Part shown: positions 1-12,474 of the stretch, piece by piece | Layout: each line of letters opens with the position of its first letter | How positions within the stretch are numbered: the first letter of the stretch is position 1 | Assembly (NCBI GenBank): GCA_035772785.1 | Contig: JAOCPU010000004.1 | Coordinates: forward strand, 868,001-932,000 | Length of the DNA: 64,000 nucleotides | Direction of reading: 5' to 3' | Source of the DNA: Phlebiopsis flavidoalba | Lineage: Eukaryota > Basidiomycota > Agaricomycetes > Polyporales > Phanerochaetaceae | Program-made: the position numbers and the translations under genes | Notes under the pieces: generated by a model | Told to the model about the DNA's origin: nothing | The model's database searches: none | What the model saw: only the letters and a program-made list of their open reading frames with translations

Positions 1-1611
1 GCGCACCATCGACGCGAGCATGCACCCGACGCTCCACAGGTCGAGGCTGTAGGTCGTACTTCTTGTAGTCGACGAGCAGCTCCGGCGCCTTGTAGTACAC
101 GCGAGCCGACGCGGATGTGGTACTCGGTGTCGGGGTGGTAGAACTCGGCGAGGCCCCAGGGTCGATCAGGGCGCAGCTGGGGGTCATCTCAGCAAGTGCG
201 CACCCTGCGTGGGGGAGAGCATTGCTCTCCCTGTTGTCGGGTGCGCCCGATCTGAACATGACGTTGCCTGGTTTGACGTCGCGGTGCATGATCCCGCGGG
301 AGTGCACAAACTCGAGTGCCTGCGAGAAGGCCACATCAACACGCCTGCGCGGAGGCGAAAAGGGGGCCGCGCACCGTGAGAGAGCTGGAAAACATAGTGT
401 TTGATCTCAAGCTCTGTAAAGGTCGGATAGAGCTCTTTCCAGTCGACATTGTTGACGTGTTCCATGATCAGACTGTTTGACCGCGACGGCGGGTCGTGCA
501 CGACGTCGAGCAGGCCCACTACATTCGGAAAATCCGCCTGCGAGGTTGCGCAGGATCTTAATCTCACGCTTAATCTTCTTCTTCGCGACGGGGCTTGAGC
601 ACCTTGATGATGCACGGTCTCTTCATTCGACGTGTCTATCCCTTCAAACACCTATGCATTGCCCCTTGAGCTGACAATCGCCTTACGTACACGCTGAGAC
701 TCACCTCAGAGTACCGTCCCCGCCGCCGACACGGGCGATGATCTCATAATTATCAGGGACATTCCAGTCTATCCGCAGGCTTTCTGGAAACGAAGCCCAA
801 GGCGGTGCGTCAGCTTCTGAAATGCAATTTGCACACGCAAAGCCCGCCTGCTAGCGCACTAAGACCACAAAGACAACAGCACATTGCGCGAGCGGGGCCG
901 CACGAGGCTCCCGTCGCAGCGGCCGTGGGAAGGGAGGTACAACGGTCGCCACCCAGTGTTTTGCCCGTTGCGGCGGGGACACTGGTGCTTCGCGCCCGAC
1001 GCAAAAAGAAACAAGGGCGAAACGTGAACTTGACATGAAAGCCTGGAATTAGCCCGGCGGCAACGACGACACAGGAAACGGGACGCCAGCTGCGAGAGCG
1101 CAGAAGCCGCTCCGTGATCTTCTGTGCCCGTTTTTTGCGGGTGTGCACCGTTTTCTGTGCCCACCCCAGAGACAGAGAACTGGGATCCCCCTGGGCGCAC
1201 CGCACGGCTAATATTGCAGCTGCAGATGCCAGCCCGGCCGTCTCTACCGTCTCTAGGGCCCAAGCACGGGTTTCCTCTTCCTTGGTATGCAGCAAACAAG
1301 CAGTCCAACGAGCCGTGATCGATGGCGGAGCGGCGAGGGCCTTCAAGCCGAAGTGTCCTGCGCTGCAAGCATCCATGCAACATTGGCCCCCCGGTAACAC
1401 TGCAGCAGCCTTCGCGGGCGATGGATGAGAAGGCCCATTCACTGATCTTCTGCCCCGCAACTCTTCGCCCCCATCGCCGTTCTGCGCCCCGTTCGCACCC
1501 CCGCCAGAGCGCCCACCCCCCTAGCCGAGCAGCAGTCGTCCGCCACTCACCGTAAAATCATACCACCCCAGGGCCGAGCCGCGCATTGACGTCCGCATAC
1601 ACACGCGCCAT
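1..1611 (-). CDS. CKA1: Casein kinase II catalytic (alpha) subunit, 3' end beyond window edge
   Basis: Ser/Thr kinase of the CK2 holoenzyme. Read on the minus strand, ATG at 1609-1611 opens MARVYADVNARLGPG then WYDF, the CK2-alpha N-terminus, followed by a GTGAGT donor at 1545-1550. Later pieces give RIDWNVPDNYEII (about 770-735), a glycine loop followed by RYSE and a donor near 709, FEGIDTSNEE (about 650-620), NVVGLLDVV, the EHVNN.D hinge and LYPTFT (about 540-410), the catalytic loop HRDVKPGNV (about 290-265), LRLID then WGLAEFYHP (170-125) and YYKAPELLVDY plus SLDLWSVGCM (100-15). At least four single-base indels break the frame, for example an extra C in the DWG segment and an extra G in exon 1. 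The long stretch 800-1545 is best explained as intron 1. The C-lobe end lies left of position 1. Family is certain; exon joins are approximate. Confidence 0.93.
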
Positions 1612-2594
1612 CGGTGGCCAATCCAAGGAGAACATAGAACGAGAGGCTTGTTGTTTTTTAGGGGGTGAGGGGGAGGGGGGGAGGGGTGAGGGGGGTCCAG
1701 GTCCAAAAGGGTTTGGGGGACCGGAGGGGTGCGGGGCGGGAGGGTGGTCCCAAGACAGGAATACGGACGAGCACACAGGGGGGTCTGGGTCGGTTTGCTC
1801 AGAGGTGGCTGTCCGTTGACCAACCAGCGATCATTGGATCTTGCGAGGGAGGACGAGCGCATGCTCTGGCGCACGGCCATACGGACCGTGCTCCGTGCCA
1901 TGTCCCGCAGGCCAAGGGGAGTCCGCGTCCGGATGCGGCATGGGTCCGGCTCGCGGGCGCCTCGTGTGCCGGCAAACCCTAACCCTCTGCGGGATTTGTG
2001 CCCTTTTCGAAGTCCTTCTTTGCGATTATCTGGACCATTGCGACTGTGGCAATCTGAACTCTGCGAACTTCCAGCACCGGCGGACATAGCTGATGCAGAT
2101 GGGTGGCGTTGGACGAATTGTCTAAATAGTGAAGGTCTTCCGCGGTATGTTTACATAAAACATACGGAATGGGGGCACACGCTCATGAACGTGAGTATTT
2201 CCTCGACACTCGGTATTAGTCCGTGAGTGGTATGGCTGGAATCATATTTCGTGGTGGTGATGGGTCCGGAAGGTGTTATACAGCGTGATGACTACAAGAC
2301 AAGAAGATGGTGCTAACGGTTACAATTCGTGTATGCAGGGGTGTGACCGAAGATGTCTAGACCAATAAAGGATACGAGCAGGCGCAGATGTTGAGAGCAA
2401 ATGAGGAGAAACATTCGAAACTTCAAGAGAAAACGGGAATCTACCAGCCGAGCAGCGCTACCCCCAAGATAGAAAAGACATCCGACGCAGGAATGGGTAC
2501 AAGTGCTGTTGTCAAGATAAATAATATGTATGCGTGCAATGTTCGTTCGATGCGGGTGTCCGTTCCGTGTTTTGGGGGTTTTGGTGCATCGCGG
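1612..2594. other. Intergenic, upstream of CK2 alpha
   Basis: No protein family recognised on either strand. The segment next to CK2 alpha (1650-1760) is strongly G-rich on the plus strand and may be its promoter or 5' UTR. The CCCTAACCCT string near 1976 is a single occurrence and not a telomeric array. Confidence 0.4.
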
Positions 2595-3168
2595 CGGCTA
2601 GCGCAGGCGGAGCACGTCGCCTTCGAACGCAAAACTCGCCGCGCTCGAGGAGGACCATTGGCGGTCTTCGTGACTTCGGTCGTCGTGTCAAAAGTCTTCG
2701 TGCACTTTGTCAGGCGGCATCGCCGCGTTGAGGTACGTGACGAGCGCAGCAATCGTCAGCTCGTCGGCGGGCCCATACGTCGTCTTGAAATAAAAACTGT
2801 ACAGATCGTGAGACAAACTCCAGGCTGTCAAACAGGCCCGATTTCGTGAGCTGCCGTAAAAAACAACTACAAACGGGTCACCATCGAACACGTTAACCGG
2901 TCCAGGTGGCGTATCGAGGTCCGCCATTGCACGCGCAACAAGGGCATCAAGGAAAGTCGGACTCGCCCTCGGCGTCTTCGTCGCCGTCAGAACAGTTGGA
3001 GGGCCGCCTCCTTCTGCTCGCAGGACCTAGCCCTTCCGGCCTCCTCGAATCCCGCCGCAGTGTGCCCCCCCCTGCTCGGCTATCGGCCGTGCATTCTTTT
3101 CTCTTTTTGTTTGGTGGCGCGCCTGAGCTTCGGGCCTCCCCAGCGCAGGTAGTGCGCCGCGCGTCCAT
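2595..3168 (-). CDS. Unrecognised protein, C-terminal part; frameshifted
   Basis: I do not recognise the family. Reading minus-strand frames through single-base indels gives a continuous, coding-like path: FLDALVARAMADLDTPPGPV (about 2955-2895), then a segment with GLFDSLEFV, then ELTIAALVTYLNAAMPPDK and VHEDF (about 2765-2690), DTTEVTK, LLERGEF and FAFEGDVLRLR followed by TAG near 2597. The last 60 residues alternate helices with a terminal two-strand pattern, like a winged-helix end, but that is inference. A basic NKKRKE motif and an acidic SDGDEDAEGESD stretch lie upstream in other frames and may be an N-terminal region. The 5' limit at 3168 is only the nearest ATG. At least three indels are needed. 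Confidence 0.45.
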
Positions 3169-3801
3169 TCGCCGTTCCGAGTCGGGACCACTCTCCTAAG
3201 ACTCCCCCCCGACGTCCGTACGCTGTCGTAAGGTTCTTAGCCGCGGGTCGCGCGGCCTGCTCTTCATGGCGAAAGCCGCATCCCATCGTTTTCCCCCTTC
3301 TTGCGCGATCATTTTAGGTTCTGCAGCGCTGCGGACCTCCTTCTGCGGCCGCCTTCTGCCTGCTGGCAACACGGCCCCCCCCCGGTTGAGCACCTGAACA
3401 GGCGGGCGAAAAGATGCTGGCGTCAACTTATGTTACCTCTGCCGACAATTGCCGCGATGCTGATGCTAGGGGTTACGCGCAAAATACGTTTACGGTTGCA
3501 TGTAGGGTTTAGCTGGACCGCACATTGCAGGGAAGCGATCGGTTTGGTCAGAAACACAACGGTTTCGGGTGTCGACCCTCCCCAATCAAGTGGGTACCGG
3601 AACACATCAGCGACGCCCGGTCTTCTTTCGGCGCTGCTCGGCCTCCACGTTAGCAGGCCGGCGGGTGAACCTCTTCCGATGGCCGTAAAAATTGGGCACG
3701 GTGTTGTGTCAGAGGGTCCTTGAAGGAGGCGGGCGAGATGCGGCGGACAGCGAAACGGTGACTGAACATCTCGTGCTTGACCATGGCTGGAAGGCGCTGA
3801 G
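3169..3801. other. Intergenic or 3' region of the zinc-repeat gene
   Basis: Several open frames exist on the minus strand but none has a recognisable domain. Part of it may be the C-terminus or 3' UTR of the zinc-repeat gene to its right. Contains C runs at 3066-3073 and 3380-3389. Confidence 0.3.
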
Positions 3802-4892
3802 TCACTGACTGCGAGTGGCGCTGCCAGGGCAGGGTCGAGGACGAGACCAGCCCGTTCCATGAGATGCTTCGGACTGGACGGGACGGTGGGTGGGGACGCT
3901 GTTTGATGGCCAGGAGATGCTGAGACATGGGTTAGCGTAGGTTGAAGCGCGAGATGATACATTGGCAAGAATGACCTTGCGCCCGGGGCTGCAGTAGAGG
4001 AAGGACGTATTGGTCGTGTGGGCCGGCTTTGAAGGCACTCCCCCCCCCCCCCCACGCCGGTCCGATGGTGAGCCAATCTGCATGGCCTCTATGTCATCGT
4101 CAGGGACTGAGCGGTATCCAGGTCTCGCAAATCTTGCAGAGAACGCGTTCGGAGTCGAACTTGCGGACTTGGGGGTCTGACGAAAGGAGTACCCCCTTGC
4201 GCCTTCATTCACGCTCGAGTTTTTACTGAAAAGGGTGGTCAGCTCGTCAGGAGGTAAATCGCACACATCGGTATAAACCGCTCACGTCCTTCTTCTGCAG
4301 ACAGCGTCTTGCGGTGTGCGTCCCACGGGATCGAGCAGTATGTCGAGTTGGCCGCAGGCGGATCCACTTGTCGCACGACGCACATAGGACCCGATACGCC
4401 TCGAACTGGGCCACGTACGGGATCAGAACCGCAGATATTCGATGCGACTCGTCTTCTGTCCCTTTTGCACACGACGGCGCTTCAGGGCTGGGGGACGCGA
4501 CGACCGGTTCGCACCTGGGATTCTGGCGTGTATAGGCACAGGGTCAACTAACGGAAATCGGTCTTGCACGGAAGTGGTGCTTCGCAGGAAGGTTCAGATC
4601 CAGGCCTCACCAGGTACCACACGGGTCAGGGGACTCACCATTGCTGCCGATGCAAGTCCCAATGCTTCACGGTGAACCGTCGAGTCGCCTCGTCCCTGAA
4701 GGAGATCTGTTCCCCACACGACTCGCAGGTGGACACACCCGGTTTCGTATTCGTTTGCGCGGGCCTTAGTGTCTTCTGGCGACCGCTCCGAGTCACTTGG
4801 CCTCCTCCCGTATGCTCGCTGGTGGGGACACCAGGCCCCTGTGGTGGTGCTTTGCGTTTCTGGGGTATCCTGAGCGCTGATGAGTGGTGCAT
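3802..4892 (-). CDS. Three-repeat CxxC...H zinc-ligand protein, basidiomycete orphan family
   Basis: Matches a basidiomycete-specific family of unknown function that I know by pattern only. Three related units are visible on the minus strand. Unit 1 (about 4735-4640) has CESCGEQISFRDEAT then FTVKHWDLHRQQ. Unit 2 (about 4465-4310), joined through indels, has EYLRSDPYVAQFEAYR, VLCASCDKWIRLRP and NSTYCSIPWDAHRKT. Unit 3 (about 4170-4075) has DPQVRKFDSERVLCK, ICETWIPLS and DDDIEAMQ then WLTHR. Each unit keeps CxxC followed by W and a distal H, consistent with a zinc-binding or treble-clef-like fold (inference). The start is ATG at 4890-4892. A C run of about 15 bases (4040-4054) interrupts the frame just after unit 3. 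The 3' end is uncertain. Spacers between units include probable introns. Confidence 0.72.
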
Positions 4893-7800
4893 TTATGCGG
4901 ATCGTGCGTGAGTAAACGCACGTCGGTTCGGGGGGTCATGACGCGAATCTTCTGCTCTGACCTTTGTACGGACCGATGGTCAGCCAGCTGCATGAGAATA
5001 TAGCGGTTGAAATACACTCCACTGAGGCTACCATAAGTCAGTACATGCCCAGGAGGTATTGTGTGACCGTCGGACGGCGGGAGGAGTGAGTCCCTGACAA
5101 GGGGGTAAAAAGACAAACCGGCCGTTCGTTAGACTGGTATGGGTTATAAAAAAACAGATTCGACGGGAAACATTTCAATAGAGGAAATCAGTCCAGAAAT
5201 TGAAAAACAACATGCGCCATCACCTCCGCCAATGGGTTGATTACATTTTCCTTTTTTCGGAGGAGTTTCTTTAAAGCCGACCCAGATTCCCGCTCCCTCA
5301 TTTACCTCCGTTCCCGCTTTCTTGAGCCTATCTATGTTCAGCGAAGAATCCCCAGAACATGTAAGTCGTCAGAGAAGAGCCTAGAATGGGGCGATTTTGG
5401 CTGGCTGGACGAGGCGAGATGACACGATTGGATACCCAGGGGCACTGAACACCATGTTCAGATCATCCAATCCGCCCCATATTGTCCTGGGTTCTATGAT
5501 ATGTCAAGCTCTTTGGGAAGTGAGCTGCTCCGTTTGTTGCGCCTCGTGTGTGGTTTTCACACCCAATCGCAGATATCGTGGCTGTGCGAGCATGTACGGT
5601 ACATCTCTGCCTCTTTCAGCGCAGTTCTGTCGAGCATTTCCCGGATTCCCTGTTAGCTAACATGTCGCGTCGGGTAACAGATACCATCGTTGCCCTCTTT
5701 GCGAAGTGGCACTCTTCTTCTATCAGTCGTTCCGGACGGCCATTGAGAGATTGACGCGCCTTTTGAAGGGCAGGCCGTATTTTCTCCATTGCACGTTCTC
5801 AGTTCAGTATCCTCCGCCACCGTCTAGAGCCCCCGCGAATAAATCTCCCTCGGGTTATATATATGTGGGTATGTTGGGACGATTTTCCTCCGAGCCTGTG
5901 TGGCCGCCGTGGCCATCCTTGGTGCTAGAGCCTCCTCCACAGTGTCCCCGTCGACACATGATCTATATCAATGTCAGAAGCCTAGATGTGTCCATGGGGG
6001 CATGTGAGGCAGCGCATGGGAACCCCGATTTGAGGCGTCGCGTTACCTGATCGCACGGATACCAGAACAAACTCAAACAAGAACCCCCGGAAATAACAGA
6101 GAATAACGGAATACCGTGTGTTCTGAATCTTTGATATATCCTCTCTCAACGCCACGAGAAACATTATAATTAAATTGCAAAACAATCACTAGAGATGAAA
6201 TTCGTGGTGGGCTCCCGCCACAAGCGATGCCAACGCGCATCTAGCGCAGGTATGACGATAGCCCCTCTGTAACTGCATGCAGCCTGTATCGACGTCTCTC
6301 CCGCGAAGACATTCGACATTCAACAGAACCTTTAGCGGGAACTCTCCTCAACATTCCCGCACATATTTCCGCCACTACAGGGGGAGCTTCTTTCATGGAA
6401 CAAGAAGCCGGTGTCCGAACAACCCTGACTTGAACTTCCTCATAGGGCCTGGGGCTTGGGTCATGGGGAGACACCGCCGTTCACACTCCTTCCGTATCCG
6501 CCGCTTTCAAGGAAAAACGCTTCATGCGACTGACAATCTTCTCTAGCCCTTGAAGCCACTTGACAAGTTCTTCGTCATCTGGAGGAGAAAAACGGGCGGT
6601 CCTAATTAGCACTAAAATAGACATACGGTATTACGGCACTAATTTCTGCTATTGGCTTTCTAGTCCAATTCCAGTTTTCTGATATTTTAGAGAAAGTTCT
6701 CAAATGAACTAATAAGTGCAGACCGTACCTGGGTGAGAGTATTTCTACCCTGAGACTCGTTCCCAACCTGAGACCCTCGCCGACGTTGGCTGAGTTTGCC
6801 TTACTCTTAGCGTGACAAGGTGTAACTCATGGGTCGCACGGTCGCTGATGGTCACTATCGAGCGCATCAAACTGCCAATATGACGTCACGGCGCTGCTGC
6901 GCATGTATATTAGCAGCGTTGCAGACGACGAGTGGCTGCTCGAAACTTCTCCGTTACCGCCCACCAGCCTCCAGCTTAGCCAGCTCCTCGAACGTTGCTT
7001 GCACCACCCGCCGCTCAAACGAGCCGCACGCCCCAACACCGAGACACCAAAGCAAACGTACCCGGCAGGGGCCAAGTGACGCACATGAGGTCAACCGTCG
7101 GACCGGTGCCGACCTGCCCGAACTCCGGGCGAGTTCGAGTGGGAGGCCACACGGCCTTAGTTAGGTTACAGGTACGCCGCCACTGGCCATGTTGTGCAAC
7201 GCTACGTAACTTAACAGTTCAATGATGTCCACCACAGCAACCAATTGATCGGGAACGCCAACGCGGTGAGGTCACGGTGTAGATTGTGAGTGTGCACTAT
7301 CATTTTACCTGTTGTTTGATCCTCTTTCTCTCAGACCTTGCGCATCAATCGCGTGCTCCAGCGCAGGTCCGACCATTGGTATTAAGTACCGAAATCTGTA
7401 AGTACCACCCATATTCAGGCGCTGCAGTGTGTGCTCATCAGCCTAGGCCCTACAGCAGTGGGACATGACTCCCCAGGCCTCCAACATCGAAGCTGCCCAC
7501 ACACTAGCCTTGAACATCACCCGGATTCAACCCCCTCGTCTTCAACACACAGATTGGTAAATTCTATACAAGTGTGGATAGTGGACAAGATGTGTGGACT
7601 TTGTGCATGTGTATCTATGCATCATTCTTACACTCTAATATGATTATATGTGTTTGAAATGAATCGTCTGGTTCCTGAAGTGTGATTGTAGCATCTTGTG
7701 GTTCTTTTTTTTTCGCAATTGACGCAATATTTTAGAGTAATTTTGACGTAAAATAGCCCGATTTAAATCGCCGATTTTTGGGGACCTTGCTCATTAGACG

Positions 7801-10800
7801 ACGGGCATCTATTCCAACTACGGTCACTAAATAGCATAAATAGGACTATTTTAGTACTAAAATAAGACAACCCGTTTTCCCCAGATGGTCAAACTTCTCA
7901 TGTGAGCACCTTCCGTTAAGACGGCTGTAGAAGTCGCGGCGATGTGGCACAGCTCTGATTGCGACCTGGGGTGGAGGCCGTCATTCTATGAGTGCTGCAT
8001 TGGCATAATAAGGAAGTAACTTACCGTCACAACCGACTGGCTCCGATCCGGATGATAAACGAATGGTGGTGTTTGAGAATGGCGTCGTATGACCGCCTGA
8101 AACAGACATGTAGTTCCGCGTCCCTATCTGCTTGCATGTTCTGCAGTGCCCTGACACGTAAAAAGTAGCCCACTATTTCCAAGAAGACCACCCATGTGAG
8201 CGAAAAGTATTCAGTATGTCTTCACACGACAATGACAGAAACGGAATCTGGACCGACACCCACCGAATAAGCCGCCGCACAAGGCAAGCTGTGGCGTCCC
8301 CCCCCGTTCGTCTTCGCCCTTATCCTCTGGTGTTCCTGGGCTTCATGTTTCACCAGCTTCTCCAATGTAGTCGAGTGGTCTGCAGTAGCTTCATATCGTG
8401 AACCGAACGCCCTTTGACATCCGGACAAAAGTGATTAGACTGAAGTGGACACACGTGGATGGACATGGGGACAAACTCCACACCTAGATTGTTTCGTAAG
8501 TCAGTTCTGAACGAAGCTAAAAAACACCTCCCGTCCCAAGAAGATCTATGAAATTATAATGATCAATCTCAGTCTTCCGTTGAATTTCGCTCATAGGAAG
8601 GGCACTTGGCCAAAACATATGTTCATGAAGTCATCTGACGCAGTAATGAACGACGCCCGCCCGCAGTATCGACTCCATCGTCTGTGATGGGAACATCCGC
8701 CAAAAGACTACCAAAGAGCGAACGGTCAGAAATTAGCGACATCATCTCTGTGCAGGACACAACAGAAGTCTGGGAACATATCGCGCAGCTCTATGATTCA
8801 GCGCCTGTACCTTGCGGCGGTCTCGTTTATGTAATAAGGTGCCATGACTTGGTTTGTTCACTGCCGCTTGCGAGAGTTGTACGGGGGTCCCTAGTGTAGG
8901 TATGCTTACGAGCTGCTCATACGCCGCCCACACGCCCAGCCTCTACTGTCCCGCTTTTTTCCTCACTGCGTCGTTTGATTGGCTGCGCCACGCCAGCTCT
9001 TGAGATCCCAGTGAGAAGTCCGGTTCTACTGGGAACTATGCCGAGCTACCCGTCGAGCCACGTTGACAGGCGCCGACTATACAGGCATGGTCTCAGCACT
9101 ATACCCAGACATAGCGACTATCCGCAATTTCCCACCTTTCCGCCCTATGCCGAGCTCTAGTTGGTGGTCTATGTCATGTCGGTAGTACAACCACCGTATA
9201 GACCCTGCAAGTTATGATTCTTTCGATTCTATTTTCACGATCGCGCTCTCTCGAGCCCATTCTATTGCATGACCTAAAGCCGACATCCACTATTGAGTGT
9301 TATGCAGATAATATTCGAGTCCGCGCTCTCCCCAATCCCCCTATTGTACAAACATATGTGGATCTTACTCATTATTCTATGCTGAAATACTACGTACTTG
9401 TGAGTTCTCGCAACCCCGTTATCTATTCTCATACCATTGCCGAATATAGTCTCTGCAATCTCTACCACCATTCGACTCTATGATCCCCGCCGTCTTCCCC
9501 ACAACCCACCAGCTGTCGGGGAAGATAGCGCGCGTCACATGTGTTGTACACGATGACGCGGCCCTTTTCGACCTTTTTGCGCAAGGGACCGTTGGTTCCC
9601 CCCCGTTCAGAGTCGTTCGCGGTGACAGCACGGCCCCCCTCCCTGGCATTCGCCCGACCGGACTCTCATGACGTGGCCGCTCAGGCGGCCGCGCAAACTC
9701 GCCAGACGCCCGGCGTCCCACGCCACATTTCTCATCTATGTAAAGACGCTTTTTGTAGCTATTGCTCCGCTACACTGTTTGTCTCGTTTGTGATCAACAT
9801 ATCAGTACTAGTCCATTACCTGCTCTTGTTTCACAATTAGGTCTCCCGGTCAAAACTGGGGGCGCATGTTTTATTTAGCACAGTGCGTGCGCTCATAATA
9901 TGCAGCTAGTTTTCCTGTTTCTGGCTTTGCCATATGTAAAGTCAGTAATTGTCCCTTGTAGCCATCTTATTATAACATCGGTAGAGAGTCATTTGGTTAC
10001 CTGTGTCACAGGCTCTTTGATGCGGAACGCGCCATGTGGCGTCGATCATACTTGGACCGCCCGGTCGGGAGATGGTGGTTGAGTCGGAATGAGAGAGAGC
10101 ATGTGGCGGATTCCGGGATATGATGGCCGTAGCTTGTGCCTTATATGCGCTCGTGTGCGTATTCTGAGTCTTCGAGAATTCCCATGCGCGTAGTATGCCG
10201 TGCTACCGCTGCAGGATCCAGACGAGGACGCTCGGCAGCATATTAGTGTAACGGCGACGCCAGGTTAGTGAGGTTCTGTTAGTGTAGCCGTTTTCATATA
10301 GTCTTGTTCAGTTCCGCAGTCTCCCCGGTGCCCCCCCATTCGCGCTCCTCCCAGCGGACCTGTTTGTCCGACTGTGCTGCCCGGACGCTCGATCGGAGCA
10401 AGCAAGGATGATGGAGCGCTTCTGCTCTAGCTGTGGGCAGACTATTTCCTGCCCCCATTGTAGATGTTTGAATATTCTCAGTACATAGAGGTGGCCGGCA
10501 TAGCTTGGGATAGATCCAGGTAGACCGATTCTTGTGCGCACTGGGCTTTTGAGAAGCGTGGACGACAAATGCTGACTCGCGCCTGTAGTTGGAGCCCAAG
10601 TTGTTGTCCCCACAACTTTTACGCTAGGTTCCCATTTGGCTATTTAGGACCGCCTCTATTGCCGTCCGACTTATTATCGGTGGCCCATATTCTCTGTATG
10701 GAACTTTTCTTTGTTAACACCTTTAGACATTTCAGAGAATCGCCTACCCGCAAAGCCTTTGCTTAGGTACTGTTATGGTAAGAAGCTAACATCGCCCACG

Positions 10801-12474
10801 GAACATTGCACGAAATGCCTCCTTTAATTGCATGATGTGTGCACGCTTCCGACAAGTGACCTGTGTCTTTGCGTCCTGGTGGTTTGTGAATGTCCCTCAG
10901 GATTTTCAGTGTTATAAAAGCCTACGACCTTCTGTTCACGCGAATATGCCACCGATTTATGCGATGAAATAGGGTTATAGCCTCCCACAACTTGTTGTCC
11001 CTTTCCGATTGTCCAGGAGAAGTCGCGATCCCCCCAGTGCGTTATGTTATCTCGCTCCGGTCTCGGGTTCTTTATCCACCAATATTGTTATCCCGCTCTT
11101 CGAGTACTTTCTACTGCTAGCTAATGACCCATGATGTGCTATTTAGAAGCAACGGACTTGTGAAGAGGTAGAATGTTCTCAAGAGCATAACGTGCATTCA
11201 AACTTTTCGTTACGTACTTACATAATACATACATTGCGCAGCTTTCATTAATTTAAAAAAAACACAAATATATGGATCGGTCTGATTCAATTACCGCGGC
11301 CAATGGGCCTCCCTCTTCAATCTGGCCACCGTGCGCCCTTTGAGATCGTGTCACACTGCGATGATCCATCTCCCGCTATTATTGAAAGCAGACGGGTAAG
11401 ATTCAAACAGAGAACAAGTACCGATGCAAGCAGGATTTAATGCATTCCGTTTCTAAACTCAACTAATGTCGAATATCATTTCAATCACTTGTATTCGGTC
11501 CGTGTCTGTAGTCGTAATAGGCGCCATTCGTGTTGATAATCACTCGATATAGCGTTAATCTCTGGCCCCGCTCCCCATTCACATTTTTCAACCCCAGGCC
11601 TTCACATCAACCCTCTGGCGAGAGTGTTCTGCCTCCTTCTACAACACACAACACTTCGATTCCTACGGCCGCTTATCACAGCTCTTACATGTTTTTCCCA
11701 GACCATATCTCACAAAAGCTTCCATCATTTCCTGTTCTCACTTGCCACTGCTAATCCACGCTGGGCGGTACATCGCACTCCGAAAGTTCCCTCGATTCAA
11801 TGCGCCAAGGGTAAGCTGCCCGGCAGCTTTCCACTACACTTGGGCGGCGGAATGCACATGAAAAGGCCGCGCCACATGTGGTCGTCTCCGCCGCCACAAT
11901 CTGGTGCCTCTTCTTCTACGCAATCAAACGCTAGTCGAAAACTTGCCCTCTCTTTTCGAGACCCAGGAGCCCTCGGTTGTCTCTGACGTTCACTAGAATG
12001 CACACCGTGTCAGAGTGCGGTAAAACGATCAACGCACGAATTTTTCACCAAGAGGAGCTATCAAAAGGGCATTTGTCATGTGCAATGCCTGGCTGGGTGT
12101 GAGAACCGGTGAGTGTCATTGTTTTTTGCTTTGCCGGCCACTTGTACGCGGTCTGCTGTGCTGTTCATTTGACCACGTCTCGTGTGATCGCGTCCTAAAG
12201 CTGACTGTGCCCATCCTTCGTATAGAACACCTAATTGCAGTTTCATCTGGGTGGTTTAAAGAAAGCACCGAAGAAGGAAAGCTTAAAAACTGAATGGAAG
12301 ACCCTCATGCTGCAAAGGGCGAGTCGGTCAAACGAGGCTACGATTGGCGAGAAGGTCGGGTGTTATAGAATACGCGCCAGAACAAAACTGAGCGGTTGTG
12401 TAATGAGCATGAGATTATATGACTACAGTACACTCCATTGCATGGGTAATGAAAGCGTAATAATTTACGCGGGT
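4893..12474. other. Gene-poor interval, no convincing gene
   Basis: Over 7.5 kb I find no recognisable protein, tRNA or transposase on either strand. Open frames are short and mutually inconsistent. The best coding-like fragment is on the minus strand near 6590-6490: an acceptor-like CTCCTCCAG followed in another frame by DEELVKWLQGLEKIVSRMKR and SLKAADTEGV, with no family assignment. Composition is more AT-rich than the housekeeping block, with AT-rich runs at 6600-6720, 7660-7870 and 11200-11280. It could be degraded repeats or intergenic DNA. Confidence 0.4.

Noticed and set aside
1974..1986. CCCTAACCCT telomere-like string
   Set aside because: A single partial copy in unique sequence, not an array.
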